NCBI RefSeq assembly: GCF_017916325.1
Contig: NC_090157.1
Span: 67,001 to 131,000 of the forward strand
DNA: 64,000 bases
Direction: 5' to 3'
Source of the DNA: Leishmania martiniquensis
Lineage: Eukaryota; Euglenozoa; Kinetoplastea; Trypanosomatida; Trypanosomatidae
A model generated the notes under the pieces. It had not been told where the DNA came from. It saw only the letters and a list, made by a program, of their open reading frames with translations, and made no database searches. The position numbers were made by a program, and so were the translations under genes. Position 1 is the stretch's first letter. Every line of letters starts with the position of its first letter. Below, piece after piece: positions 1 through 9,765 of this stretch.

Positions 1-237
1 GGCCCTCCGAGACCGTGCACACGGCCTGGACGTCATGCTTCTCCCTCAGGCGCATCAGCTCGTGGCATTCCACAAAGTGGTGTGGCGATCCGCCACGCTG
101 GAGTTCGGTAGACTCGACGATGCGATTCGCGGTGTTGCTTCCATGCGTGCGGCGCACGCACCTTATCCCTCTACCCGGCCACCGGTGGGGGACGCCGCGC
201 ACGCCGCACCCATGCGCATCAGCGCTCACGGGTACTG
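1..237. repeat. Left copy (partial) of a 237-bp exact direct repeat
   Basis: These bases match positions 4751-4987 without a mismatch by eye. The match stops sharply after the shared ggtactga: the left copy continues with tgttctcg and the right copy with gtgtgtga. The window begins inside the repeat, so this copy probably extends leftwards. Both copies have the same orientation and lie 4750 bp apart, on either side of the CCCH zinc-finger gene. The sharp junction and identity point to a recent duplication or gene conversion. Identity of the repeat family is unknown to me. Confidence 0.9.
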
Positions 238-2118
238 ATGTTCTCGCGCCTCTTTTTTTTCCTCACCTCTGGTGTGCTGACTGCTGACTACAGCTATTGT
301 TATGCACTATAAGTTGTCAGCAGCTGTGGAGTGTGTGTGTGCACAGCTCCACGTTCGTTGGGTACTGGCATGCCTCTGGACGGCGTTGCCCCGTGGGGAG
401 TCGGCTGTATTGATCCGCTATCGTTGACGAGGTCACTGCGCACGCGTACGACGGGCTTCTCCAGTCGCATGTGCGTAGGCGGGGAAGAGGAGCTCCTTAG
501 AGGCTGTGACGGCATGAACACTCCACTCTCTTCTGAAGCGGCATGCCTGCAAAGCTGTCGGTGTGCGAAGCATGATTTTCCCCGCTGCTAGCGAGGCCAC
601 TACGCATGAGGAGCTCACGGCCCGCCTTTTCTAAGGGAGACAGAGGGCAGAAAGGACGGCGACAAAGAACAGAGAGGGAAAGGCCTCCTACCGGGCTCGG
701 CGAAGTCACAGAGAAAACAGATGTGCAATCGCAGGCTCGGGCGGGGGCGTGGGCACTTCAGTGTCTGTTGAATAGCGGGCATCACCCCATCTGCACGCCA
801 TGCGGTCACTGCTCGTCACACTCGGTAGCCATAACCCACTATACAAGCCGCTGCCAGAGCAGGACTGGGCAAGAATGGCCTCCCCTCGTCTCGAAATGTC
901 GCCATCCACCTCCCTTATGGCGATGGAATGGTAACGCCACGTTGCGTTTGTCGTTGAGCGCTGCATCGTGCACGGCAGTGCCGGGAAATGTCGGCCTTGA
1001 GTGGGAGATTGGTGACGAGGTCGTTGACTCATGCTGTTCGCAGCTGCTTCTACGGCAGTGACCGATTTGGCGACCCTATACGCCGACTCGTCGTGCGGCC
1101 ATGCGCCATGACCAAGGAGAAACTGAAGCGTGTGGTACACACGCGTCGGGTAAGCAACACCAGTAAGGATGCCCACGTACTAGGGTAGTACAGCAGAATA
1201 CACACACACACACACACACTGACAAAATTGGACAGAGCGAGGGAGAGAGAGATGATGGCGAGAGGAGGGGAGGAAGAGGGGGTAAGGTAAGAGAAACAAA
1301 GGCCAAAGTAGTGGAAAACGCGGGTACAAAGAAGGCTGGGCGTGTGGGGGGGGCGGCTGGACAGGAGAGAGAAAGAGCGCGCAGAGAGCCGAAGACGGAA
1401 GAGATATATATATAGATGACAACGAAAAACAGCACACATGTTAAAAGCAACGAGAGCAGCGCAAACAGTGAGCTTGAGGTCGAGACGAGGGAGGGGGGAG
1501 GCAAGGGCAAGCGGCTGCGGTAGGCAGGCACCAACATGCACCCTTAGTAGATGTTCGAGCCCATGAAAATTCGACTTACGAACGTTCTCCTCCCACCTCT
1601 CTTTGCGGGCTGGTTCGGGTCCCTCCGTGAAGAAGAGTACGGCACGAGGAACCAAAGACTGAGACGGAAAGCAGAGGTTCCTGTGGAGTAAGCAGCGTTG
1701 CACCCGTGGCAGCCCGCCGAGCACTGTTGGCGTTTGCAGATCCCCTCTTTACCAACGCGTCTGGCCCTCTCGCGCATCAGCAACGAACAGCGTGAAAAAG
1801 AACAGTGCGAGCTAGGAGGCCTAATGCTACTTGGATAAAGAAACAGTTACGCACACGCAGAGGTGCGTGCAGGGGCGTACATCTTAGGGCACAAGTGCGG
1901 CGAAGAAAAAAGGAGAACATAAGAGAAAAGAAAGACGAAGAAAAAGCAACCTCAAACACGTCACTCGCCTCTCACTTGTGGCGGCAACTGCGGTGACGGG
2001 AGTGAGCGAGGAGCAAAGGGTGATGGAGGTTCGGGCCAAGGGGCACACGCCCAAAATCACAGCTCAGTGGTTCCAGGACGCGCTTCGCCAGCAGATCTGC
2101 TCGCTGTGTTAGCAACCC
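238..2118. other. Intergenic region downstream of the CCCH gene
   Basis: No credible gene was found. On the minus strand this is the 3' side of the CCCH gene and the upstream region of whatever lies left of the window. It holds a (CA)n tract at 1201-1219, a long purine-rich stretch (about 1225-1510, pyrimidine-rich on the transcribed minus strand) with a short TA tract near 1405, and a second purine-rich patch near 1895-1950. Such tracts are where trypanosomatids usually place trans-splicing and polyadenylation signals; no exact site can be assigned. The open frames here are low-complexity CVCV or SLSL reading of these tracts. Confidence 0.6.
1201..1219. repeat. (CA)n microsatellite
   Basis: About nine consecutive CA units lie at the start of a 0.3 kb purine-rich stretch. 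This arrangement is common in trypanosomatid intergenic DNA. Confidence 0.9.
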
Positions 2119-3351
2119 TCAGCTTTGAAACGAGGATGCCGCGGCATAGGGGTTATGCGAAAAGGATCCGCGAGTCGCCATGCCGCTGTGCGCGTTCTGT
2201 AGGCCGCGGAGTGGCCGCAGCAGCGGCTGATTATCACCATGGCTCTCTGAAGCTGCGGTGCAGCGTGGGAAATGTGGCCTGGAATGAGCCTGACTGTTAC
2301 TAAGGGATCCGTCTGCGTACGACCCGCTCTGGGAGACGATGCTGCCCTGGAAGTGCGGGGGGTTGGCGTGGGAGTTTGACTGCGAGTGGGCGAGGTGCGG
2401 CAAAGAGCCGCTCGCGGTGTTGAACGACGGCGGATGAGAGGCGAAGTCCGGCATGCTCCCTTGCAGTTGACCGTGGCGCGACTGGGTGCGGCAGTAGCTG
2501 AGAAGCTCGTCTTCGCCGACGAGAGGAATCTCGCGGCACAGATGCAGGAAGCTGCATTCGTTGCCGAAGCGGCAGAGGCCCTTCCGATGTTCGCGGCAAA
2601 TCTTAGACTTGGGCACGTGCAGCCGCATGCCGCCGTTTTCCTCGTAGCGCGACCAGAGAAAGCGCGTGGGGCAAATGTTGTGGAGTGCAATGACGGCATT
2701 CTGCTCCGTGCTGTTGCCTTTGTGGCCAAGAGAGCCTTCGCCACCGTTGGCGGCCATGTTCGACTCGCCGTTCGACAGCGAACCAGCCGCGCTTCCGCTC
2801 TCGCGCTCCATGTTGGCCTCTACCACTGCGGTCGACTCTTTCTCGCGTGGAGGATCAATTATAATGACAAGCCCCAGAGGGAATCCTTCCATGTTGCACT
2901 TGGCGCCGTGCGCCGGGCAGCAGGACGGCGTGCTAAAGGCCTCGTGCCGCAACTGCTCCACCACGCTCGGGTTGGCGTGCACCTGGAAGCAGCGTTCACT
3001 TTGGCGGCAACGCCCTTCCATGTAGAGACGACACAATCCAGGAACGAGGCCGTCGTCTTCGAACGCGAGTGTCGGCTCTACGGCGGTTATCGGGATGGAA
3101 AGCTTCGTGCTTGCTGTGTCAATAGCAAAGATCGACGTAACTCCAGTAAGTCGCGTGCCAGACCTTTGCCTGCAATTGATCGGAGACCTTGTCGAGTGGC
3201 TGCCCTGCCGTGGCTTTAAAAGCGGGCCCGACCCGAGGGAGCATGCGGAGTTGCCGTTCCCATACGATCCTGTTGGGATCGAGTTTGCGGTCGAGCCGAC
3301 GCGCACGGTCGGGAACGACGAGGGAATACCGAATTGCGCCTGGTAACTCAT
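2119..3351 (-). CDS. Two-finger CCCH zinc finger protein, putative RNA-binding regulator
   Basis: A 410-residue protein starts at an ATG (3349-3351). Two fingers of spacing C-x7-C-x5-C-x3-H are visible: C107/C115/C121/H125 and C252/C260/C266/H270. A Cys/His cluster (C144, C145, H148, C152) between them could bind another metal ion. The first ~100 residues and the C-terminal ~120 residues (rich in Ser, His, Asn and Pro) look disordered. CCCH fingers of this spacing bind single-stranded RNA, and trypanosomatids use many such proteins to control mRNA stability and translation; the target RNA cannot be read from the sequence. The gene is bracketed by the 1-237/4751-4987 direct repeats, which could allow copy-number change. 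The long plus-strand frame opposite it is a shadow of this gene. Confidence 0.88.
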   Translation of the reverse strand: MSYQAQFGIPSSFPTVRVGSTANSIPTGSYGNGNSACSLGSGPLLKPRQGSHSTRSPINCRQRSGTRLTGVTSIFAIDTASTKLSIPITAVEPTLAFEDDGLVPGLCRLYMEGRCRQSERCFQVHANPSVVEQLRHEAFSTPSCCPAHGAKCNMEGFPLGLVIIIDPPREKESTAVVEANMERESGSAAGSLSNGESNMAANGGEGSLGHKGNSTEQNAVIALHNICPTRFLWSRYEENGGMRLHVPKSKICREHRKGLCRFGNECSFLHLCREIPLVGEDELLSYCRTQSRHGQLQGSMPDFASHPPSFNTASGSLPHLAHSQSNSHANPPHFQGSIVSQSGSYADGSLSNSQAHSRPHFPRCTAASESHGDNQPLLRPLRGLQNAHSGMATRGSFSHNPYAAASSFQS

Positions 3352-3952
3352 CTCCTCCGGCGGCTGGGGGGGCGGCGGCCAGTAAAGACGGCCTCGTGGC
3401 CTGTGTATGTGCCTGGGGAGGGTGGGGCTCTGTCCTTGTGCGCTTCCTTCTGCCTTTGAGCGCGCACAGCCATAAACAACGCCGTGTTCTCCTCCGCAAC
3501 GCCGGGTATCATGCAGAGAACCAGCGCCTGCAGCAATCTCGCTGGAGGCACCGACCGACTAGCAACAACAACGACTAAGAAAAAAAACTCAGAGAAGCAA
3601 AAGGTAAAGGGAGGAAATCTGCGAAACACGCGAGGGCGCAGAGGAGTGAGACAGCCGCTCAACGCGATGTCTGCTATTATATATATATATATAGATGAAA
3701 GGTTCTTTTTTCTTCTGTGTGCGTGTCGTGTGCGGCAACGAGTGTGTCAATGCGTACGCCGCGTCTTCGGGCACAGCCTACTTGTCGTGGAGACCCCCAG
3801 AAAAGTACACGTACATCCATGACACGAAGGCGCCCGAAGTGTGCGCCGGACATCGCACATGAGAAATGCGCGTATGCATGCAAAAAAAGCATATGTAAAG
3901 TAAAAGAGGCAGTTGAGAGTTGAGATTTATATGCTGTGTTCTCGTTTCAGTG
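3352..3952. other. Intergenic region upstream of the CCCH gene
   Basis: No gene is seen. The region includes an A-rich purine stretch (3575-3650) on plus, which is a pyrimidine tract on the transcribed strand and a candidate trans-splicing signal for the CCCH mRNA. A TA microsatellite follows at 3678-3693. The right end runs into the SIDER-like repeat. Confidence 0.55.
3678..3693. repeat. (TA)n microsatellite
   Basis: Eight TA units lie in the intergenic region. Similar short TA tracts recur in other spacers of this window (12011-12024, 27597-27617, 29679-29715, about 32093-32108). Confidence 0.9.
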
Positions 3953-4361
3953 CGCCCATTCCCCCTGCCATACAACACACACACACACACACATGCACGT
4001 GAGCCGAATGTCACTCGGCCCCCTCCCCCAACCCACCACGTCACAGGCCCCATTGCATAGTGCAAAGCAGCCCTCGGCACGCGGTGCAGCAATGCGCCAA
4101 CGCGTTCCTCGGAGCACGCACCCCTGCCTCGTACCCTACCCACGCCCCTGAGCAGAGGGAGGGGGAGGGGCGGGTGCGAGTCACGCGAGTCACGCTGGCC
4201 TTTTGCCTGGCATAAGGGATGGCGCAAATGTGTGCACTGCCGCAGGCCCGTGGCCCTGCCACCACCAGAGGGGCGGCTCGGCATCGAATAGGGGAGGGAG
4301 GGGGGGTGAAGGGCTGCTTGGCCTCCACACGGCGTGTGGGCACAGGGACACACTCCCCCGA
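3953..4361. mobile_element. SIDER2-like dispersed repeat, copy 1 (truncated at its right end)
   Basis: This is one of three nearly identical copies in the window (others at 19489-19916 and 29166-29586). All begin with cgcccattccccctgcca, followed by a CA microsatellite of variable length and a shared GC-rich body. Copies 2 and 3 continue for roughly 20-25 bp past cccccga into gatgccgccacgca; copy 1 instead switches at about 4361 to unrelated sequence, where a second element begins. Size, intergenic position and family homogeneity fit SIDER2-type short degenerate retroposons of Leishmania, which are reported to sit mainly in 3' UTRs and to destabilise mRNAs. Assignment to SIDER2 is from memory of the family and is not proven. 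No target-site duplication is obvious. Confidence 0.55.
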
Positions 4362-4987
4362 CGATCACCGGGGTGAGAAAGATATATATTTTTCTTTTCC
4401 AAATGTTGTTCAACCGCGAAGTAGTCAACAAATAGTTGTATACAGCCGCAGCTCAGCAGTCTCGGCGGCACTATGGCTGCATCCGGGTCGCCTGTGCCGG
4501 CGCGTCCGCCGCTGAGGCGGGCCACGCGCCTCGCGGAGCCTGCTAGTTCCTCCTCGTCCCTTCGTCGTATACCGGCCGCGCGGACTGCGCCAGGCGAACT
4601 TGCGTGGGCTGCACACCATCACTCCGCCGGACTGCTCCCAGGGTCCTGCTTGAGCGCGGAAGCAGTTGTGCCGGTCGTGCGGCGAGTAGAGGGGGGAGTG
4701 AGGCGCATGCCGGACGAGTCCGAGACGGAAGTCGGCCAGCCTCAAGCCGCGGCCCTCCGAGACCGTGCACACGGCCTGGACGTCATGCTTCTCCCTCAGG
4801 CGCATCAGCTCGTGGCATTCCACAAAGTGGTGTGGCGATCCGCCACGCTGGAGTTCGGTAGACTCGACGATGCGATTCGCGGTGTTGCTTCCATGCGTGC
4901 GGCGCACGCACCTTATCCCTCTACCCGGCCACCGGTGGGGGACGCCGCGCACGCCGCACCCATGCGCATCAGCGCTCACGGGTACTG
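4362..4987 (-). mobile_element. Second short repeat element with A-rich end
   Basis: The right boundary at 4987 is fixed by divergence from the copy at 1-237. The left boundary is inferred where SIDER-like copy 1 stops matching its relatives (about 4361). Read on the minus strand, the element ends in an A-rich tail (about 4380-4400, aaaagaaaaatatatatc), as a short non-LTR retroposon would. A 171-codon open frame (4473-4988, plus) and a 184-codon frame (4425-4979, minus) cover it; neither shows a domain I recognise, and neither is called as a gene. The high-complexity, GC-rich composition differs from ordinary spacers. Alternatives are a decayed gene fragment or a non-coding duplicated block. 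Confidence 0.45.
4751..4987. repeat. Right copy of the 237-bp exact direct repeat
   Basis: This is identical to 1-237 (offset 4750) and forms the right-hand part of the element at 4362-4987. Together the two copies flank about 4.5 kb that includes the CCCH gene and SIDER-like copy 1. Confidence 0.9.
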
Positions 4988-6206
4988 AGTGTGTGAGGGT
5001 GGTGCAAAGGAGGGTTATTGAATCGTCGGCTGAGCATTGGGCAGTGTTTTTTTGGAGTTCTTGCGGGTAATGTATTGTTGATCAGTGAGAAATGACATCC
5101 GCGGTTGGGAATGCAGCGTTTTGACGGTGAAGCGCCCGCCGGAGGGAGAAAAGTTGCGGGAAGGCGGATGTGAAAGGATGGCCAAACTGAATCACGTCTC
5201 CCGCTGTCTGGGAAACACCAGCAGGTCTGACGTGACGGGATGAGAGCGGAATGACGCGCTCAGAACGGGGATCGCCCCAGGGTCTGGAGAGGAGGAGAGG
5301 AGGCGCGGCGTGCATGCGCGCTGGAGGACGGTCGGTGCTCAGATACGAACGGCGCGGCATTTGATACCTTTGTTTGGTTGAAAAATCTTCGCCATGTGGT
5401 GTGTCTGCTGCAGCTGCCGTCTTTTTTTTTGTTTTTTTTTTGTACACCTGTAACGTCGACGATTTGAAAATGGAGTGACTGCAGAGAAATTGCGGGTAGG
5501 CGGCAGTTAGTGCTGCGCATGTGAGAGGTGAAGCACGAAGAGTGCACACCAAAGCACTCAAGGAGTGACACGCTCGCATATAGAAAAAAAAATCAGTCTA
5601 ACGCAACGCATAAGCACAGTGATGACATTACACACACACACACAGGCACCGACAAAATCAAACAGCAGCCGAGGAGGACGAGCAAAAGGCCGTGCCAAGT
5701 GCGGAGAGAGGGGAGGGGACGGGGGGAAGAGGAAAAGGGAATCGACCAGACGCACAAGCCGACATGAAGGGATTAATATGCCATGCCGGCAAGAGCGCGT
5801 CTATGAGAATCTTCTGCATGTCTGTATGTTTGTGTACCTGTGTGCACGCGCGGGGGCACCTCTATGCGTTTCAGGGCGCCACCCCTGTTTGACAGCCAAC
5901 TCACAGCTGCGCATGTTTCACTCGTGCACCTCTCGTGAACTCAAACGTGAGGCATGAAGAGTGAAAAAAAAGATGCGCGTTGGTGAGTGTTTGTGTGTGT
6001 GTGCGTCTCTGAGGGGGAAGCGGCCAACTGACGTCCCGCAAGCACGCATCTAAAGAGTTGTTTTCACTTTGTTTCTGCTGTGCTACCCCTCTCGCGTCTC
6101 CTGTAGGAGGTGGCGACGCGAGGGAGAGAAAAAGAGAGAAAGACAGGAGGCAGCCAGCAGCACAACGCTCGCCTCTGCCCGCATTGTTTCTTTCATCAGA
6201 CGCGCG
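4988..6206. other. Intergenic region downstream of the Tyr-rich protein gene
   Basis: No gene is seen. The region has a T-rich tract at about 5421-5441, a (CA)n tract at 5631-5644, and purine-rich DNA at 5668-5740 and 6105-6165. On the transcribed strand it should contain the 3' UTR of the gene at 6207-9614, and possibly the polyadenylation region coupled to splicing of the CCCH mRNA. Confidence 0.5.
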
Positions 6207-9200
6207 TCAGATGCGAACGGGCGCCATCGGCGCCGAAGGGTCGATGGGCATTCGCAAGGCCTTTCCCTTTGAGAGAAATTTGGCAAAGGTCTGTCTGCTG
6301 TGAGCACACGAGTTGTTCAGTGCATAGAGAGAGGCAACGCAGGCGAGGAGCGTGCGTTGCTTGAATTGCTCGTCCTTGCGCTCTGCCGCTTTCCAGTGCC
6401 GCTCTCGGTACGCCCAGAGAGCGCACAGCTGATCCAGCAGCGCGGGGTCGGCGGCGACGAAGAAGATGTAGCGGACCGCCTGCTGGCGGAAGGCTTGCGG
6501 AGCGTGTGAGGTTTCTTTGGCCACGAGCTCCACGACGGCGCGCAGCTGCGAGATCATCGTGACATGCCGCTGGTAGGCGATGTACCTCGCGGGCAGCCGC
6601 TCCACCCCGGGTTTGGGCTTCTTGGGCTGGAGCACTTTCACCTTGACCTGATACGCCTTCTCCGCCATCTTCTTTGGGCAGCTGCACCGGCAGGTCGCCG
6701 GTGCACAGCAGCTGTAGCTCTGATTTAGCTCTACTTTGGGTTTCATGGCGTTCCTGTAAGGAGCTGTTGCTGCTGCAACGGCTTCGTTGCCACCAGGGGC
6801 GCCGCTACTCCGGAGAGCCGAATCGTGCGGCGGCTCTTGCAGCAGGCTTCCTGCCTTTACCGGCAGCACCAGCGTTTCGACACTGCCCACAGGAAACACC
6901 GCGTAACCCGCACACCACACCGTCGTGATGCTGCCCCGCGCTGTGGAAGTTGCGGCCCCCTCTGCCGGTGACACCGCGTCCTCCCGACTGACCGGCGGCC
7001 ACGTGTCCTGCATCTCGTAGCAGCACTCCACGTAGATGCTGTCGACCGGCGCCCCGGCAAACTGCAGGACCGCCTTTTTCTTCTTGTGCGTCTTGTCGTG
7101 AAAGAGCCATGTGTAACCGCCGTGCTTACTGGTGGACGCGACAATGCGACGCACGGGCACCTCGATGGCTGGCAGAAATATATTGGAAGGCGTCACGGCA
7201 CTCACGAGGCAGAAGCACCGGGAGTGCGGCGGCGGATGTGCCGGGACACGAACTTTCTGCAGCACAAACGACAACTTCACCTCGCCAGGCGGGCGGGCCA
7301 AGGGAGTGGGTGCGAGGTGCATGTCGGGGCTGATGCCGGGCACCACGTTGCGGCGGCGCTTCTCCTCCGTGTCGTTTGTGGAGGAAAGTGTCGACTCCAC
7401 GGCCCAGTCACCGTTGTAGCGGGGCACGGGTAGGCCAGCCTCATAGGCCTGCAGCACCTCCAGCGGACGGAACACAGTATAGAAGAGGTTTTCGATGTAC
7501 AGCAATTTGTGCGGTGGCGCGGTGGACGCGCGCAGGTGTGCAGGAGGGTCTGCCAGCAGCACACTGCGGATGAACTGGGGGTACTGCACCGTCAGCGTCC
7601 CTTTTTCAGTATCCTCGATGGAGAAGACGCTGGCAAGCACGCACAGGTAGGAGGCGGCCTCAATGTACGTCTTGAGTCTTTCGAAGAGGGCCTTTGTCAT
7701 GACATCGCGCACGATCGCGTGGCGCCCCATGTAGATCGTGTTGCTCTTCCAGCGTATTAGCGTTGAGCGCTGGTTGACAGCGTTCTTGCGAAGAATCCGT
7801 AGGACGTAGACGGGAGTCACCTCCCACTGCATCGGCAGCGGTGACTTTGCAGACGCCGGCACCGCTGCGTTGGTGGCAGAGCCGGCAACTCCTTTTTCCT
7901 GCGCGCCCGCTGCTGCTGCCGGGCCACCCGCTTGGACTATCTGCTCCACGTTCACCACCATCTCTAAGGCGCCTTCTGTGGACGCACCGATGCTGATGCG
8001 GAAGCCTTCGATGATGGGGCTGGTGCCGATGCCGAGCCGGCGCAGCAGAGCGCTTAGCTTCGTCAGCGGCATCTCCCCACTTCGGAACGTATCGCTCGCC
8101 ACAAAAGCCTGTGACACCTGCTCCTTCGCTCGCGCCACCACACACGTGTTGAAGATATCAAACATCGCCTCCACCGGCAGTGGCACTGGCGCGTTCTTCA
8201 GAGCCTGTTGGCGCTCAAGGTGATTCAGTCGCAGTACGTGAAAGGCAATGCGCATGGAGCGCTCACTGAAGCAGCCGTTCTTGGTCGGGATGAACGGCGT
8301 GTCCAAGTCTTCTTGCCCTTTCACTGCCGCATAGGACGGTGCCCTCGTGCGCTGCATGGAGGAGGCGGCATCGGCACCGTAGCCTCGGACGGCCGCACGC
8401 TGCGCTTCGTAAAACTGCTGCAACGCCATGAGTCGCTGGAGGAATCCCCATACCGTGTCCTCGGCAGACTTCAAGAGAACGAAGCAGCGCTTCGGCGCCG
8501 GGGGTGGGCGCGGGACATCCCTTGCTGGGGCCCGCAGGACCACCAGTTCCCGCTGCGGCGCCGTTCTGCTTTCCGACAAGAGGGACGTGGTGAAGCTGCC
8601 GTAGTCATACGATGATGTCGTAGAGGTGAGCGACTTGCTCGTTGCGCTGTAAGAGTAGTAGCTGTAGGAGTACAGGTAGCTGTAGTGGCTGTCATCGCCG
8701 GTGAACGACGAGCCGTGGTAGTAGTATTCGTAGTAGTAATAGTCAGAGTTGTCCGTGTAGTCACCGCTGTAGCTCGAGCCGCCGTAGTTGTAGTAGTCCG
8801 AAGAGCCCGACGCCATGCCAGCACTTCGAGTTCCGCGTCTCTGCCGCCCGTCCCCGGATCCGGCGGAGGAGTAGGAGTAGTAATAGCTGCTGTCTCCTGT
8901 ATACGAGTAGGTGCCCGAGTAGTCGTGCGAGTCCTCGTCGTAGTAGTAGGAGCCGTCGGTGTAGTAGTTGCTCCCGCCACTGTAGCCGTAGCTCACGTCC
9001 CCATCCTCCGAGTACGAGTACGCGTACGACCCGGTGGAGTCCGCATTCGTCAAGGCGGCGGCCGCCGACTTCGTTGCCGGCGGGGCGGTGACTGCGGTTT
9101 GCTGCGCCGGCCCTGCCTCTCGTATGGTGGCCTGCTGCCCTGTTCTTTCCACCTCCGCCTTGGGTACCCTGAGCGCCGGCGGTGGGGCAGTCTTGGTCTC

Positions 9201-9614
9201 GCTGCCGGAGTAGCTGTAGCTGTACGAGCCGTCGCTGTCGCTCTCTGTATAGGAGTCGCTGTACGAGTCGTCATCGTCTCTATTCGATTTTGCCGGCCCG
9301 TTCGTTTTGCCCTCACTCTGGCGTATCGCTCTTGCCGCGCCTGCTGCCCGCGCGTCCACCGAAGAGGTGCTCTCGTAGCTGTAGCTATAGCTGTCGCTAT
9401 CTGTGGACCGGGCCGGCTTCAGAGCCCCCGCCTGGGATGGAGAGGGCGCCCTCTTGTCCTCGGTCATCTGCGCTGCCGGTGCGGCTGCCGGGGAGCGTCG
9501 CGGCGATTTCTCAGTGGTGCTGCCGGTATACGAACCGTAGCTATCCGAGTAGGTATAAGAATAGGAGTAATCGCCGGTGTAGGAGCCGGAGTACGAGTAG
9601 GTATCGTCGGTCAT
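6207..9614 (-). CDS. Conserved-type hypothetical protein with Tyr/Ser/Gly/Asp-rich low-complexity N-terminus
   Basis: A 1135-residue protein with an ATG start at 9612-9614. The first ~345 residues are dominated by SYSYS, GSYT and YYY runs mixed with Asp/Glu; in the segment around residues 200-265 roughly one residue in four is tyrosine. After about residue 350 the composition becomes that of a globular protein, with a helical stretch (about 370-640), a beta-rich segment that looks C2-like (about 800-960), a short Cys cluster near residue 995 (CCAPATCRCSCPKK) and a helical C-terminus. I do not recognise the family. The low-complexity part resembles prion-like condensate-forming segments, and many tyrosines next to acidic residues could be phosphorylated; both are inferences. 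No signal peptide or membrane span is evident. Repetitive coding DNA makes this gene prone to length variation and assembly error. The 310-codon plus-strand frame at 8685-9617 is its shadow. Confidence 0.85.
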   Translation of the reverse strand: MTDDTYSYSGSYTGDYSYSYTYSDSYGSYTGSTTEKSPRRSPAAAPAAQMTEDKRAPSPSQAGALKPARSTDSDSYSYSYESTSSVDARAAGAARAIRQSEGKTNGPAKSNRDDDDSYSDSYTESDSDGSYSYSYSGSETKTAPPPALRVPKAEVERTGQQATIREAGPAQQTAVTAPPATKSAAAALTNADSTGSYAYSYSEDGDVSYGYSGGSNYYTDGSYYYDEDSHDYSGTYSYTGDSSYYYSYSSAGSGDGRQRRGTRSAGMASGSSDYYNYGGSSYSGDYTDNSDYYYYEYYYHGSSFTGDDSHYSYLYSYSYYSYSATSKSLTSTTSSYDYGSFTTSLLSESRTAPQRELVVLRAPARDVPRPPPAPKRCFVLLKSAEDTVWGFLQRLMALQQFYEAQRAAVRGYGADAASSMQRTRAPSYAAVKGQEDLDTPFIPTKNGCFSERSMRIAFHVLRLNHLERQQALKNAPVPLPVEAMFDIFNTCVVARAKEQVSQAFVASDTFRSGEMPLTKLSALLRRLGIGTSPIIEGFRISIGASTEGALEMVVNVEQIVQAGGPAAAAGAQEKGVAGSATNAAVPASAKSPLPMQWEVTPVYVLRILRKNAVNQRSTLIRWKSNTIYMGRHAIVRDVMTKALFERLKTYIEAASYLCVLASVFSIEDTEKGTLTVQYPQFIRSVLLADPPAHLRASTAPPHKLLYIENLFYTVFRPLEVLQAYEAGLPVPRYNGDWAVESTLSSTNDTEEKRRRNVVPGISPDMHLAPTPLARPPGEVKLSFVLQKVRVPAHPPPHSRCFCLVSAVTPSNIFLPAIEVPVRRIVASTSKHGGYTWLFHDKTHKKKKAVLQFAGAPVDSIYVECCYEMQDTWPPVSREDAVSPAEGAATSTARGSITTVWCAGYAVFPVGSVETLVLPVKAGSLLQEPPHDSALRSSGAPGGNEAVAAATAPYRNAMKPKVELNQSYSCCAPATCRCSCPKKMAEKAYQVKVKVLQPKKPKPGVERLPARYIAYQRHVTMISQLRAVVELVAKETSHAPQAFRQQAVRYIFFVAADPALLDQLCALWAYRERHWKAAERKDEQFKQRTLLACVASLYALNNSCAHSRQTFAKFLSKGKALRMPIDPSAPMAPVRI

Positions 9615-9745
9615 TGACGTTGAAGGCCGAGGCCACTTGCGCTACAGGAACACGCTCGTGCGTCAGGGGACACACAAGCACCAGGGCCGGAGGACGAAGT
9701 TGCGGAGACCAACCCTACAACAGGCGTCTATGCACCGCTTATCTC

Positions 9746-9765
9746 TGTGTGTGTGTGTGTGTGTG
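9746..9765. repeat. (GT)n microsatellite
   Basis: About ten TG units lie 130 bp upstream of the start of the Tyr-rich protein gene (transcribed minus, so CA on the RNA). Confidence 0.9.

Noticed and set aside
1050..1724. A 224-codon minus-strand frame with Ser/Leu-rich and CVCVCV composition
   Set aside because: It is driven by the (CA)n tract and the purine-rich stretch around 1201-1510, so it reads spacer low complexity.
2386..3219. A 277-codon plus-strand frame opposite the CCCH gene
   Set aside because: The minus strand encodes two complete CCCH fingers; the plus frame has no recognised motif and arises from GC-rich antisense bias.
4473..4988. A 171-codon plus-strand frame as a protein gene
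   Set aside because: It lies wholly within a repeat element, opposite to the transcription direction, with no recognised domain. It is described as part of the repeat instead.
8685..9617. A 310-codon plus-strand frame overlapping the Tyr-rich gene
   Set aside because: It is the antisense reading of TAC/TCC codon repeats and yields a Val/Arg/Gly-only sequence (VVVVFVVV). The minus frame has a proper composition and continues far beyond the repeat.
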